From: CAZWVR01 sp964637235
Lineage (GTDB): Bacteria; Bacteroidota; Bacteroidia; Bacteroidales; S143-33
Reading direction: 5' to 3'
DNA length: 64,000 nucleotides
Assembly (NCBI GenBank): GCA_964637235.1
Contig: CAZWVR010000001.1
Span: 1 to 64,000 of the forward strand
Shown here piece after piece: positions 56,695 to 64,000 of the stretch. The translations under genes and the position numbers were made by a program. Position 1 is the first letter of the stretch. Each line of letters begins with the position of its first letter. Under the pieces are notes generated by a model that had not been told where the DNA came from, made no database searches, and saw nothing but the letters and a program-made list of their open reading frames with translations.

Positions 56695-57150
56695 GTGGAT
56701 GCATTGAGTTATAAAACGAAAATGGTTAATAAACAGACAGCTCAGAAGGAATGGGTTTTAATAGATGCCACAGATCAGGTTTTAGGACGTTTGGCTTCAA
56801 AAGTAGCCAAAATTTTGCGGGGTAAACATAAGCCTTCATTTACGCCTCATGTTGATATGGGTGATAATGTAATTATTATAAACGCGGAGAAAATACGTTT
56901 GACAGGTAAAAAATGGACAGATAAGAAGTATATAAGGCATACGGGTTATCCGGGTGGTCAAAAGATAGAAACACCTAAGCAAATTATGGCAAAAGACCCC
57001 CGTCGTTTGATAGAAATGGCAGTAAGGGGTATGTTGCCAAAGAACCGCTTAGGAAGACGTCTGTTTCATAATATGAAGGTTTATGTCGGAAGTGAACACC
57101 CTCATCAGGCGCAGAAGCCTAAGGTTATAAATATAAATGAAATTAAATAA
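56695..57150 (+). CDS. rplM: 50S ribosomal protein L13
   Basis: A 151-residue ribosomal protein. I choose the GTG at 56695, which gives MDALSYKTKMVNKQTAQK, matching the conserved Bacteroidota N-terminus (MDTLSYKT type) and the family length. Upstream in-frame codons lie in or before the promoter; the ATG at 56722 would clip conserved residues. Core motifs: WVLIDATDQVLGRLASKVAK, KPSFTPHVDMGDNVIIINA and GMLPKNRLGRRLF. It starts the operon. Confidence 0.95.
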   Translation: MDALSYKTKMVNKQTAQKEWVLIDATDQVLGRLASKVAKILRGKHKPSFTPHVDMGDNVIIINAEKIRLTGKKWTDKKYIRHTGYPGGQKIETPKQIMAKDPRRLIEMAVRGMLPKNRLGRRLFHNMKVYVGSEHPHQAQKPKVININEIK

Positions 57151-57158
57151 TAACAAGT

Positions 57159-57545
57159 ATGGAAACTTTGCACACAGTAGGTAAAAGAAAAACAGCAAGG
57201 GCTCGTGTCTTTATTACAGAAGGAAAAGGAAATATAATCATTAACGGTAAAAAAGCCGAAGAATATTTTCCGCTGGAACGTTATCAGTATGTTATTCGTC
57301 AGCCATTGACATTGCTGGGTGTTGAGGATAAATATGACATACGGATTACTCTTACAGGTGGCGGAATAACTGGTCAGGCAGAAGCTGTAAGACACGGTAT
57401 CGCCCGTGCTCTGGCTGAACTTTTACCGGAAAAAAGAGTAGATTTGAAGCGTGCTGGTTTTCTCACAAGAGACCCGCGTGAAGTGGAACGTAAAAAGCCT
57501 GGACAACCTAAGGCTCGTAAACAATATCAATATAGAAAACGTTAA
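57159..57545 (+). CDS. rpsI: 30S ribosomal protein S9
   Basis: A 128-residue protein with the S9 hallmarks: TVGKRKTARARVFI at the start, GGGITGQAEAVRHGIARAL in the middle and the basic tail PGQPKARKQYQYRKR that reaches the ribosomal P site. It lies 8 nt after rplM. Confidence 0.98.
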   Translation: METLHTVGKRKTARARVFITEGKGNIIINGKKAEEYFPLERYQYVIRQPLTLLGVEDKYDIRITLTGGGITGQAEAVRHGIARALAELLPEKRVDLKRAGFLTRDPREVERKKPGQPKARKQYQYRKR

Positions 57546-57579
57546 TTTTCCACGATTTGTCTCTTGTGTTTAGTATCCA

Positions 57580-57615
57580 AACTCTCAAGATCGCCTATGG
57601 CGCTACTTGAGGGTT
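57580..57615 (+). promoter_or_regulatory. hairpin leader upstream of rpsB (candidate S2 regulatory element)
   Basis: A 10-bp stem with one G-U pair, AACTCTCAAG (57580-57589) and CTTGAGGGTT (57606-57615), encloses a 2x3 internal loop and a 4-bp GC stem CGCC/GGCG (57592-57595, 57599-57602) capped by a 3-nt loop. No T-run follows, so it is unlikely to be a terminator. It lies 40 nt before the rpsB start, where an autoregulatory S2-binding leader would be expected. Confidence 0.5.
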
Positions 57616-57654
57616 GCTGAAATGGAAGGTAAACAATTAAAAAAAAAACAAAAA

Positions 57655-58440
57655 ATGCCACGAGTAACTTTTGAAGATCTTTTAAAAGCAGGAGTCCATT
57701 TTGGACATTTAAAAAGTAAGTGGAATCCGGCAATGGCTCCATATATATTTATGGAGCATAATGGGATTCATATCATTGATCTGAAAAAAACTCTTGCCAA
57801 ACTTGACGAGGCGACCAAAGCTTTAAAACAACTTGCTAAATCAGGTAAAAAAATTCTTTTCGTTGCTACAAAAAAACAAGCTAAGGATATTGTCGCCGAT
57901 AAAGTCAAGGAAATAGGAATGCCTTATATTACTGAACGTTGGTGGGGTGGAATGTTGACTAATTTCCAGACTTTACGTAAAGCTGTTAAGAAAATATCCC
58001 AGATAGAAAAAATGGAACGGGATGGAACTTTTGAGAAAATATCAAAGCGTGAAAGATTGCAGCTTATTCGTTTGAAGGAAAAATTAGAAAAGCGTCTGGG
58101 AAGCGTTGCAGATATGACAAAATTGCCTTCTGCTATTTTTATAGTAGATGTGCATAAAGAGAAAATTGCAGTAAGAGAAGCTCAAAAGTTAAATATACCC
58201 ATATTTGCAATGGTGGATACTAATTCAGACCCCAGAGGGATAGATTTTGTTATACCTGCTAATGACGATGCTTCCGAATCAATAGCAATAATTGTTAATG
58301 AGGTTGTGGAAGCTGTTAAGGAAGGACTTGAAGAAAGAAAACGTGAATTAGAGAAAATGCAACAGGAACAAATGGAAAAAGAAAAAAAATCCGAAGATAA
58401 GGCAAATGCTCAGCCCCGTAAAAGACCAATAAGAAAATAA
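57655..58440 (+). CDS. rpsB: 30S ribosomal protein S2
   Basis: A 261-residue protein. I choose the ATG at 57655 (MPRVTFEDLLKAGVHFGH), which aligns with other S2 proteins; in-frame starts at 57607 and 57622 fall in or next to the leader hairpin. Motifs: NPAMAPYIFMEHNGIHIIDL, FVATKKQAKDIV, ERWWGGMLTNFQTL and VDTNSDPRGIDFVIPANDDA. The acidic and basic C-terminal tail is extended. Co-transcribed with rplM-rpsI and tsf. Confidence 0.96.
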   Translation: MPRVTFEDLLKAGVHFGHLKSKWNPAMAPYIFMEHNGIHIIDLKKTLAKLDEATKALKQLAKSGKKILFVATKKQAKDIVADKVKEIGMPYITERWWGGMLTNFQTLRKAVKKISQIEKMERDGTFEKISKRERLQLIRLKEKLEKRLGSVADMTKLPSAIFIVDVHKEKIAVREAQKLNIPIFAMVDTNSDPRGIDFVIPANDDASESIAIIVNEVVEAVKEGLEERKRELEKMQQEQMEKEKKSEDKANAQPRKRPIRK

Positions 58441-58493
58441 AGGTTAAGATTTTCAATTAGAATTTACTTATTAACTTGTAAAAAAGAAATATT

Positions 58494-59321
58494 ATGGCAA
58501 AAATAACAGCAGCAGACGTAGCAAAACTACGTAAAATGACCGGTGCTGGAATGATGGATTGTAAAAAAGCACTGGTAGAAGCAGATGGCGATTTTGAGAA
58601 AGCAGTTGAAATTTTGCGTAAAAAAGGTCGTGCTATATCCGCTAAAAGAGCAGATAGAGAAGCCAAAGAAGGTGTTGTATTGGCAAAAGCTCAGGGTGAT
58701 AAAGGTGTAATGATTGCATTAAATTGTGAAACAGATTTTGTTGCCCGCACTGATGATTTTATTGCAGTGGCAAATAAAATCTTGGATTTAGCTTTTGATA
58801 AATTTCCTGCTTCCTTAGATGAATTGAAATCATTGACTTTTGAGGATGGTAAAACTGTCCAAGACGAAGTTGTAAATACTTCCGCTATTACAGGTGAAAA
58901 AGTTGAACTTGGTTATTATGACAAAATAGAAGGTCAGTCAGTTGGTAAATATATCCATTTTGATAAAAAAACAGCAGTTCTGGTTGCTTTTAATAAAGCA
59001 GATGTTGCAGAGGAAGTTATGGCTAATATAGCTATGCAAATCGCCGCGATGATGCCTATTGCAGTCGATAAAGACGATGTGCCAGAAGCCGTCGTAAATA
59101 AGGAAATGGAAATAATTAAGGAAGCTCTTTTAAATGAAGGAAAACCAGCTGATAAAATAGATATGATTGCTAAAGGTAAGCTTAATAAATTTTTCAAAGA
59201 AAAGACTTTGCTTAATCAGATATATGTTAGAGATGGGAAAATTACTGTAAGGGATTATTTGAAGTCTATTGATAAAGATTTGACTGTCATTGGGTTTGTT
59301 AGATATTCGTTGAAAAATTAG
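58494..59321 (+). CDS. tsf: translation elongation factor Ts
   Basis: A 275-residue nucleotide-exchange factor for EF-Tu. The N-terminal UBA-like domain begins ITAADVAKLRKMTGAGMMDC and includes KALVEADGDFEKAVEILRKKG. The core follows with LNCETDFVARTDDF and IAMQIAAMMP. It is the last gene of the rplM-rpsI-rpsB-tsf operon and is followed by a strong terminator. Confidence 0.98.
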   Translation: MAKITAADVAKLRKMTGAGMMDCKKALVEADGDFEKAVEILRKKGRAISAKRADREAKEGVVLAKAQGDKGVMIALNCETDFVARTDDFIAVANKILDLAFDKFPASLDELKSLTFEDGKTVQDEVVNTSAITGEKVELGYYDKIEGQSVGKYIHFDKKTAVLVAFNKADVAEEVMANIAMQIAAMMPIAVDKDDVPEAVVNKEMEIIKEALLNEGKPADKIDMIAKGKLNKFFKEKTLLNQIYVRDGKITVRDYLKSIDKDLTVIGFVRYSLKN

Positions 59322-59343
59322 TATTTGTAAATTTGTTGCCAAG

Positions 59344-59388
59344 AAGCTGCCTGAAAGTTGTGTTTTTGCTTTTAGGCAGCTTTTTTTT
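59344..59388 (+). terminator. strong intrinsic terminator after tsf
   Basis: AAGCTGCCT (59344-59352) and AGGCAGCTT (59374-59382) form a 9-bp perfect stem, followed by a T-run to 59388. The T-run overlaps the stop codon of the convergent phosphatase gene (59387-59389). Confidence 0.92.
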
Positions 59389-61963
59389 AGATAACTATTC
59401 CTAATATTAGTATATCGTCAGTTTGTTTTAAGGTTAATTTCCAATTATCAAGTTCTTCGAATAGGATAAGCTTTTGAGAATTTAGCGGTAATGAGGCTAT
59501 TTTGCTAAGGAATTTTTTAAAGCGTTTTTTGCCATATTTCCCTTTCTTTCCTAATTGTTTATAGAAGCCATCTGTAAATAGATATAATTTGTCATTGGGT
59601 TTTAGTTTTATAGAAGTATTTTTTAATTCTTCCGGTTTAGGGAAATCTATACCGGGGATAGCAGTAGGAGCATTTAGTTCAATAGTCTCTTGATAGCGGA
59701 TTATAAGTGCATCTTGCCCAAATGAACTGAATTCTAAGTTATTATATTCGTCAATTGTGATTACTGTTAATAAGGGGGTATCGTATAGAAAATCTTTATT
59801 TAGATGTGTAGCAAATAAGTCGTATATATTTTTTAGTATTTTGCTTGCAGAAAATTCTATGTCTTGGAATTTTAAAATAGTGGTTTTTATAAATTCTTGA
59901 ATAAGCACAGTATAGAAAACTCCTGTAACTCCATATCCTACACAATCACCTATAATTAAAATTGTTTTATTGTTCACTTTTGTAGTCCACCAAAAATCAC
60001 CTCCTAATTGAGTTTTCGGTAAGTTAAATTCGAAAAATTGTTTGTTTAGTTTATGATATGGTTTAAATAGTGCTTCATTTATTTTTTTTGCATATCTGAG
60101 ACTTGCTCCCAGCTGCTCGTTAATGTCGAATATTTTATCTCTTTGTTTTTCTATTTCGTCTTTTTGTTTTAGTAATATTTTATTTCTTTGTTCTATTGTT
60201 TCCTTATCTTTTAATAATTGATCATTTAGTTCTTGTATAACAGAGATGTTGATTTTTATTTCTTCTAATTTTTCGTCTAATTCTATTGTTTTTTGTATTA
60301 GTTCATTTTTTTGATTTAGAGCTTCTTGTTTACGTTGTTGGACTATTTCTTCGAGATTTTCTTGGATATGTTTTAGCTCTTTATAAAAGCGGTAGTTATC
60401 AATAAATATTTTCAGCTGATTGTCTAAAAGTGTAATGACTTCTAAATCTCTTTTTTTGAATGGTCCTGCTAAATAAAATATAAAATTTTTGTTATTTATT
60501 TGGATTGTAGAGGCTATTATAGAATTTTTCTTTTTTGTATTTTTCAGAAATATAAGTTTTCTATTTTTAAGAGCTTTATTGAAAATTTTTTCGTTAAATA
60601 AACTTTCGTCGCCTTTATGTGCTAAAATATTTTTATTTTCATATTCACAAATTCTTATATATGAGGCATTTAGCGTTTTATATATAATATTTACAATTGC
60701 ATGGAGATCGTAAGCAGGAACTCGTAAAAATTCATTTTTGAGTTTTTGAATTGCTAAAATATTATTTTTTAGAGATACAGCATATATCTGTTGACGTCCT
60801 ATTTTCCGAGCATTTAGATATGTAAATGTTAGAACGTATAGTATTACTCCTATATATGCGAAATTGAAAGTGGTAATGGTATTTGTTATATATAGTGTCT
60901 CAAATATAGCTATTAAAATTATAGATAATGTGCCGATAAAACCGAATAGGTATAGACCATCTTTAGTTTCTATCAAACGTTTTGTTTGTACAAATATAGC
61001 CCAAAACATTGCTAAATAAACTATTATGATAGATGGAATCAAAAGTTCTGTAAATATATAGGTAGGAAATATCCACACCGTCAGTAAGAATAGTATGCCT
61101 ATGTAGCTAATATATTTGAATGCTTTTGATAAATCACTTTTAAATATTTCGTATATGAAGAGAATTAGAAAAATAAATCTCAAATAATTAGATGAGAAAT
61201 CTATGCGAACAAAATAAGTATAGGGAATATTGGGTAAGAAATACAAAATTCCCATTTCACTATTGACCAGTTCATAGATAAATTGCGCAAGTATCGAAAG
61301 TGCGAAATATAAGGCGCTTATTTCTTTTCTGCGGAAGAAAAATAACCATAGATTAAAAAATACAGAAATAAATATGAAGCCAAGTATAAGAAACTGTATA
61401 CTTATAGTAGCCCAAGTTTCTTTTTGCAGATTATTGTATTTGCCAAACATTAATTTATCCTGAAAGCCACCGATTCTAAAATGGTAATTACTTACTTGTA
61501 CTATCAGTTTTATTGTATCAGAGTTAGATATTATAGGTATTATGGAGGGTTTAATAGCGGGGATCTCGTCTTTTCGTTTTTTTGCTATTTTGCCTGCTTG
61601 ATATATTTTTTTTCCGTTTGCATATATTTTATATGCACTTTGTATCCTAATGATTTTTAAAGCATAGGTACCTGCTGGAACTACTATTTTACAGCCGTAT
61701 GTCCCATATCCCCATTTAGGAAATGGATTTCCATTCCATACGAGCTTATCTGTTAAAATGGCGGAATCTGATTTAAAGAAGTTTTGGGGATTAACAAATT
61801 GGTTTGGTATAAAGTACCATTTACCGGTAAGGAATACTGAGTTTGTTAGATTTTTTATATGGATTTGCCCATTTTCTAATTTTATTTTGTTGTTTATATG
61901 ATGGCAACTGCTTAATATTGCTATTACCAGCAGAATAAATATGTGTAGTTTTTTAGGTTTCAT
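59387..61963 (-). CDS. 7TM-DISM sensor with SpoIIE-type phosphatase domain
   Basis: An 858-residue membrane protein. The N-terminus looks like a lipoprotein signal (ILSSC, Cys20). A 7TMR-DISM extracellular beta domain (about residues 25-190) is followed by seven helices (about 195-390), a GAF-like stretch (about 405-535), a coiled coil (about 540-630) and a SpoIIE/PP2C domain. The GGDFWW motif and terminal KQTDDILILG are intact. The usual DCTGHG motif reads DCVGYG, changing the His, so activity may be altered. It is 2 nt downstream of another SpoIIE gene. Confidence 0.88.
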   Translation of the reverse strand: MKPKKLHIFILLVIAILSSCHHINNKIKLENGQIHIKNLTNSVFLTGKWYFIPNQFVNPQNFFKSDSAILTDKLVWNGNPFPKWGYGTYGCKIVVPAGTYALKIIRIQSAYKIYANGKKIYQAGKIAKKRKDEIPAIKPSIIPIISNSDTIKLIVQVSNYHFRIGGFQDKLMFGKYNNLQKETWATISIQFLILGFIFISVFFNLWLFFFRRKEISALYFALSILAQFIYELVNSEMGILYFLPNIPYTYFVRIDFSSNYLRFIFLILFIYEIFKSDLSKAFKYISYIGILFLLTVWIFPTYIFTELLIPSIIIVYLAMFWAIFVQTKRLIETKDGLYLFGFIGTLSIILIAIFETLYITNTITTFNFAYIGVILYVLTFTYLNARKIGRQQIYAVSLKNNILAIQKLKNEFLRVPAYDLHAIVNIIYKTLNASYIRICEYENKNILAHKGDESLFNEKIFNKALKNRKLIFLKNTKKKNSIIASTIQINNKNFIFYLAGPFKKRDLEVITLLDNQLKIFIDNYRFYKELKHIQENLEEIVQQRKQEALNQKNELIQKTIELDEKLEEIKINISVIQELNDQLLKDKETIEQRNKILLKQKDEIEKQRDKIFDINEQLGASLRYAKKINEALFKPYHKLNKQFFEFNLPKTQLGGDFWWTTKVNNKTILIIGDCVGYGVTGVFYTVLIQEFIKTTILKFQDIEFSASKILKNIYDLFATHLNKDFLYDTPLLTVITIDEYNNLEFSSFGQDALIIRYQETIELNAPTAIPGIDFPKPEELKNTSIKLKPNDKLYLFTDGFYKQLGKKGKYGKKRFKKFLSKIASLPLNSQKLILFEELDNWKLTLKQTDDILILGIVI

Positions 61964-61965
61964 AA

Positions 61966-64000
61966 TTAAATTTTATAGCCTAAAATAGTGATGTCATCAG
62001 TTTGCGGTTCGCCGTTTTTCCATTCTTGGAATTTTTTTATAAGTAAATTTTTTTGTTCAGTAAGCGGTAAATTATGTATTTCAAGTAATAGTTTTTTAAA
62101 GTTTCGTATATAGAATTTTGTTTTTTCTTGTCCTCCGAATTGATCTGCATATCCGTCAGAAAATAGGTATAGCATATCATTTTCTTGTAAAATTATTTCT
62201 TGTGTAGAGAAGTTTCTAATTGCTTCTTGGAAATAATATCCTACTGGCATTCTATCTCCTTTTAGAATTATAATTTCTCCGTTTCTAATTATGTATAATG
62301 GGTTATACGCACCAGCAAAGAGTATTTTTTTATTATTTGGAAAATAGAAGCATAGAGCTATATCCAATCCGTCTTTTATATCTTGTTCTTCGTTAAAAGT
62401 AGTAATGATTAAATTTCTAAGATCGTTTAAGACCTGACCGGGTTTAGGGATTTTATTTTGGATAAAGAAATATTTATTGAGAATATCTGTAAGTCCTGAG
62501 GCAGAGAGCATAGACATTAAAGCTCCTGGAACTCCATGACCTGTGCAATCTGCTACTGCAAAAACGAAAATATCTTTAAACCATGATGAATAATAGAAAT
62601 CTCCACTTATAATATTTTTTGGCAGATTTATTAAAAAACTTTCTTTGAAAGGAATATTTTTAGTCTGTTTTATAACTATTTGTTGGATTTTATGTGCATA
62701 TTGAATATTTGAAGTTAGTATTTTATTTTTTAATGTCAATTCATTTTTTTGTTGTTCTATTTCTTCTTTTTGCTGGAATATTTCCTCATTTTGTTCTTCG
62801 AGAATTTTCTTTTGTAATTCTAATTTTTTATTTAGATCCATTAAAGTTTTGTTATGTTCCTTTATTTGTTCTACTTTTTCTTTAAGTTCTTGATTTTTAT
62901 TTGCTATTTCTTTCTTTTGTTGTTCAATAAAATAAGTTTCTTGTTTTATGCGTTCTTCTAATTTTTCGTTCATATTTTGGAGTTCCCAATATGTTGATGC
63001 TGTATCTATAATGTTGACAAATTCGTTTGTCGTAATTGTTATAATTTCATCTTGGGTATCAGTTATTTTTTCTTTGTGATTTTCTAAATACATCTGAGCT
63101 ATAATTTCTTTATTTTTTTTCAGAGGCATAATTCGTATAGATTGAATTTTTTTGTTTTTGGTGTATTTTGAAATATAAAAGCCTTCTTGAAAATCGTATT
63201 TTAATGGTTGTTTAGTTAGGAATGATCTTAATAGAAGTTCTATATCGAAGTAATCATTAGATAGTTCTTCAATAGGTTTTTTATGATCTATAATTTTATC
63301 ACCTTGTATTTCAGTTTGAAGTATTAAAGTTTCATTAATGACAAAAAATAACAAGCCTCTTTCTATTTTGAGAGTATTTATGAATTCTTTAAAAATTTCA
63401 TTAAGTTTATAACTTGGGATAGATAAAAGCTTATTTTTAAGAATATTTAGGAAAGTAATTTTATCACTTAAATTTTGTACTACATCAAATGTTTCGGCAC
63501 TTTCTTTTGAGACTATAATGGAGTATATGATTACAAATGTAAGAATTCCATAGTTAATGAGGTTAGGGAGACTTTGGATGTATTTGTAATAATTGAGGAA
63601 ATCAAAAGCCCCAGTTAAGAATATTGCGCTTAATCCTATAAATATCCAAAGGGCTTTTTTGATATTTTTCTGTGAGTATAAAGTGTATAGGTATATCAGC
63701 ATTATTATACTGTAAAAGGCTTTTATGATATTTATAGATATGTCTATCCACATAAATTTTTCAGGACTGAGATATAGGATTATACCGGTGTATAATAGTA
63801 ATATAAGGTATGAGAGGTTAAAGGTAATTTTATAAAATTCGTTAAGTTCATCTTTTGCGAAATATTTTATAAATGCGATAAAGGCGATGAGTTTAAATAG
63901 TTGAGTAAAATAGAATATTTTTATAGCTATAATGAAATTTAAGGATGGAAATATTTGAAATAGCAATAAATCATTTGAAAATAGATCTATTATTGATTGC
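61966..64000 (-). CDS. membrane-bound SpoIIE-type phosphatase (5' end outside window)
   Basis: The frame is open to base 64000 on the minus strand, with no stop before the window edge, so the start is outside and the apparent start at 63966 (a TTG) is not reliable. Seen are at least six membrane helices (up to about residue 165 from the edge), a GAF-like region, a long coiled coil and a SpoIIE/PP2C domain. Metal motifs are canonical: SGDFYY, DCTGHGVPGALMSM and PQTDDITILG. It lies 2 nt before the 7TM-DISM gene, so the two phosphatases are co-transcribed. Confidence 0.87.
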   Translation of the reverse strand, partial: QSIIDLFSNDLLLFQIFPSLNFIIAIKIFYFTQLFKLIAFIAFIKYFAKDELNEFYKITFNLSYLILLLYTGIILYLSPEKFMWIDISINIIKAFYSIIMLIYLYTLYSQKNIKKALWIFIGLSAIFLTGAFDFLNYYKYIQSLPNLINYGILTFVIIYSIIVSKESAETFDVVQNLSDKITFLNILKNKLLSIPSYKLNEIFKEFINTLKIERGLLFFVINETLILQTEIQGDKIIDHKKPIEELSNDYFDIELLLRSFLTKQPLKYDFQEGFYISKYTKNKKIQSIRIMPLKKNKEIIAQMYLENHKEKITDTQDEIITITTNEFVNIIDTASTYWELQNMNEKLEERIKQETYFIEQQKKEIANKNQELKEKVEQIKEHNKTLMDLNKKLELQKKILEEQNEEIFQQKEEIEQQKNELTLKNKILTSNIQYAHKIQQIVIKQTKNIPFKESFLINLPKNIISGDFYYSSWFKDIFVFAVADCTGHGVPGALMSMLSASGLTDILNKYFFIQNKIPKPGQVLNDLRNLIITTFNEEQDIKDGLDIALCFYFPNNKKILFAGAYNPLYIIRNGEIIILKGDRMPVGYYFQEAIRNFSTQEIILQENDMLYLFSDGYADQFGGQEKTKFYIRNFKKLLLEIHNLPLTEQKNLLIKKFQEWKNGEPQTDDITILGYKI

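Overview
The window comes from a low-GC (about one third, by eye) member of the Bacteroidota, probably an environmental or metagenome-assembled genome: there is a 10-N scaffold gap at 42993-43002. The phylum is supported by a nearly complete type IX secretion (T9SS) and gliding locus (sprA, porP/sprF, gldK, gldL, gldM, gldN), a secreted protein with a T9SS C-terminal sorting domain, promoters of the TTTG-N~20-TAnnTTTG type, many small Cys-anchored lipoproteins, DUF4296 and DUF2147 proteins, and 7TM or TPR proteins ending in SpoIIE-type phosphatases. I saw no rRNA, tRNA, CRISPR array, prophage or intact insertion sequence.

Layout. 1-4066: the end of metK, a DUF2147 protein, a GC-rich highly structured non-coding block, then a glycosyltransferase and a polymerase-like membrane protein. 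4125-15367 (minus strand): an Nfu/Mrp iron-sulfur pair, a DUF3298 protein, a 1097-residue T9SS-secreted protein, a methyltransferase remnant, a prohibitin-like protein, lipoproteins, a divergent alanine dehydrogenase and biotin ligase. 16018-22078 (minus): RseP, a DUF4296 lipoprotein, a sodium/solute symporter, HflX and a lipoprotein. 22148-37665 (plus): pepE, ruvA, then the T9SS block. 37870-44753 (plus): a tightly packed run of rsgA, an EamA transporter, a RemB/Wzi-like outer membrane protein, mqnC and a HAMP-GAF sensor broken by the scaffold gap. 44855-48746 (plus): gltX followed at once by a damaged restriction-modification operon. 48764-53876 (minus): an archaeal-type GatE, a TraB/GumN protein, a SPOR protein and a TPR-SpoIIE phosphatase. 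54073-59321 (mostly plus): an alpha-oxoamine synthase, a ferredoxin, guanine deaminase (minus), clpS and the rplM-rpsI-rpsB-tsf ribosomal operon. 59387-64000 (minus): two adjacent membrane-bound SpoIIE phosphatases, the second running off the window.

How the genes fit together. SprA is the T9SS outer-membrane translocon, PorP/SprF an accessory membrane component, GldK/GldN the periplasmic ring and GldL/GldM the proton-driven motor; the secreted protein at 6819-10112 is a likely client and the RemB-like protein a likely surface-motility or capsule partner. GltX and GatE point to indirect Gln-tRNA formation. MqnC marks the futalosine route to menaquinone. The three SpoIIE phosphatases and the HAMP-GAF sensor suggest a local signalling theme.

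The points most worth a second look are the nested palindromic GC-rich block at 1211-1460, the restriction enzyme beside a thrice-damaged methyltransferase, the archaeal-type GatE, the terminators and promoters that split gldK/gldLM/gldN, a hairpin leader before rpsB, and an alanine dehydrogenase whose NAD-binding glycine motif is degenerate. I did not find an obviously new multi-gene system.
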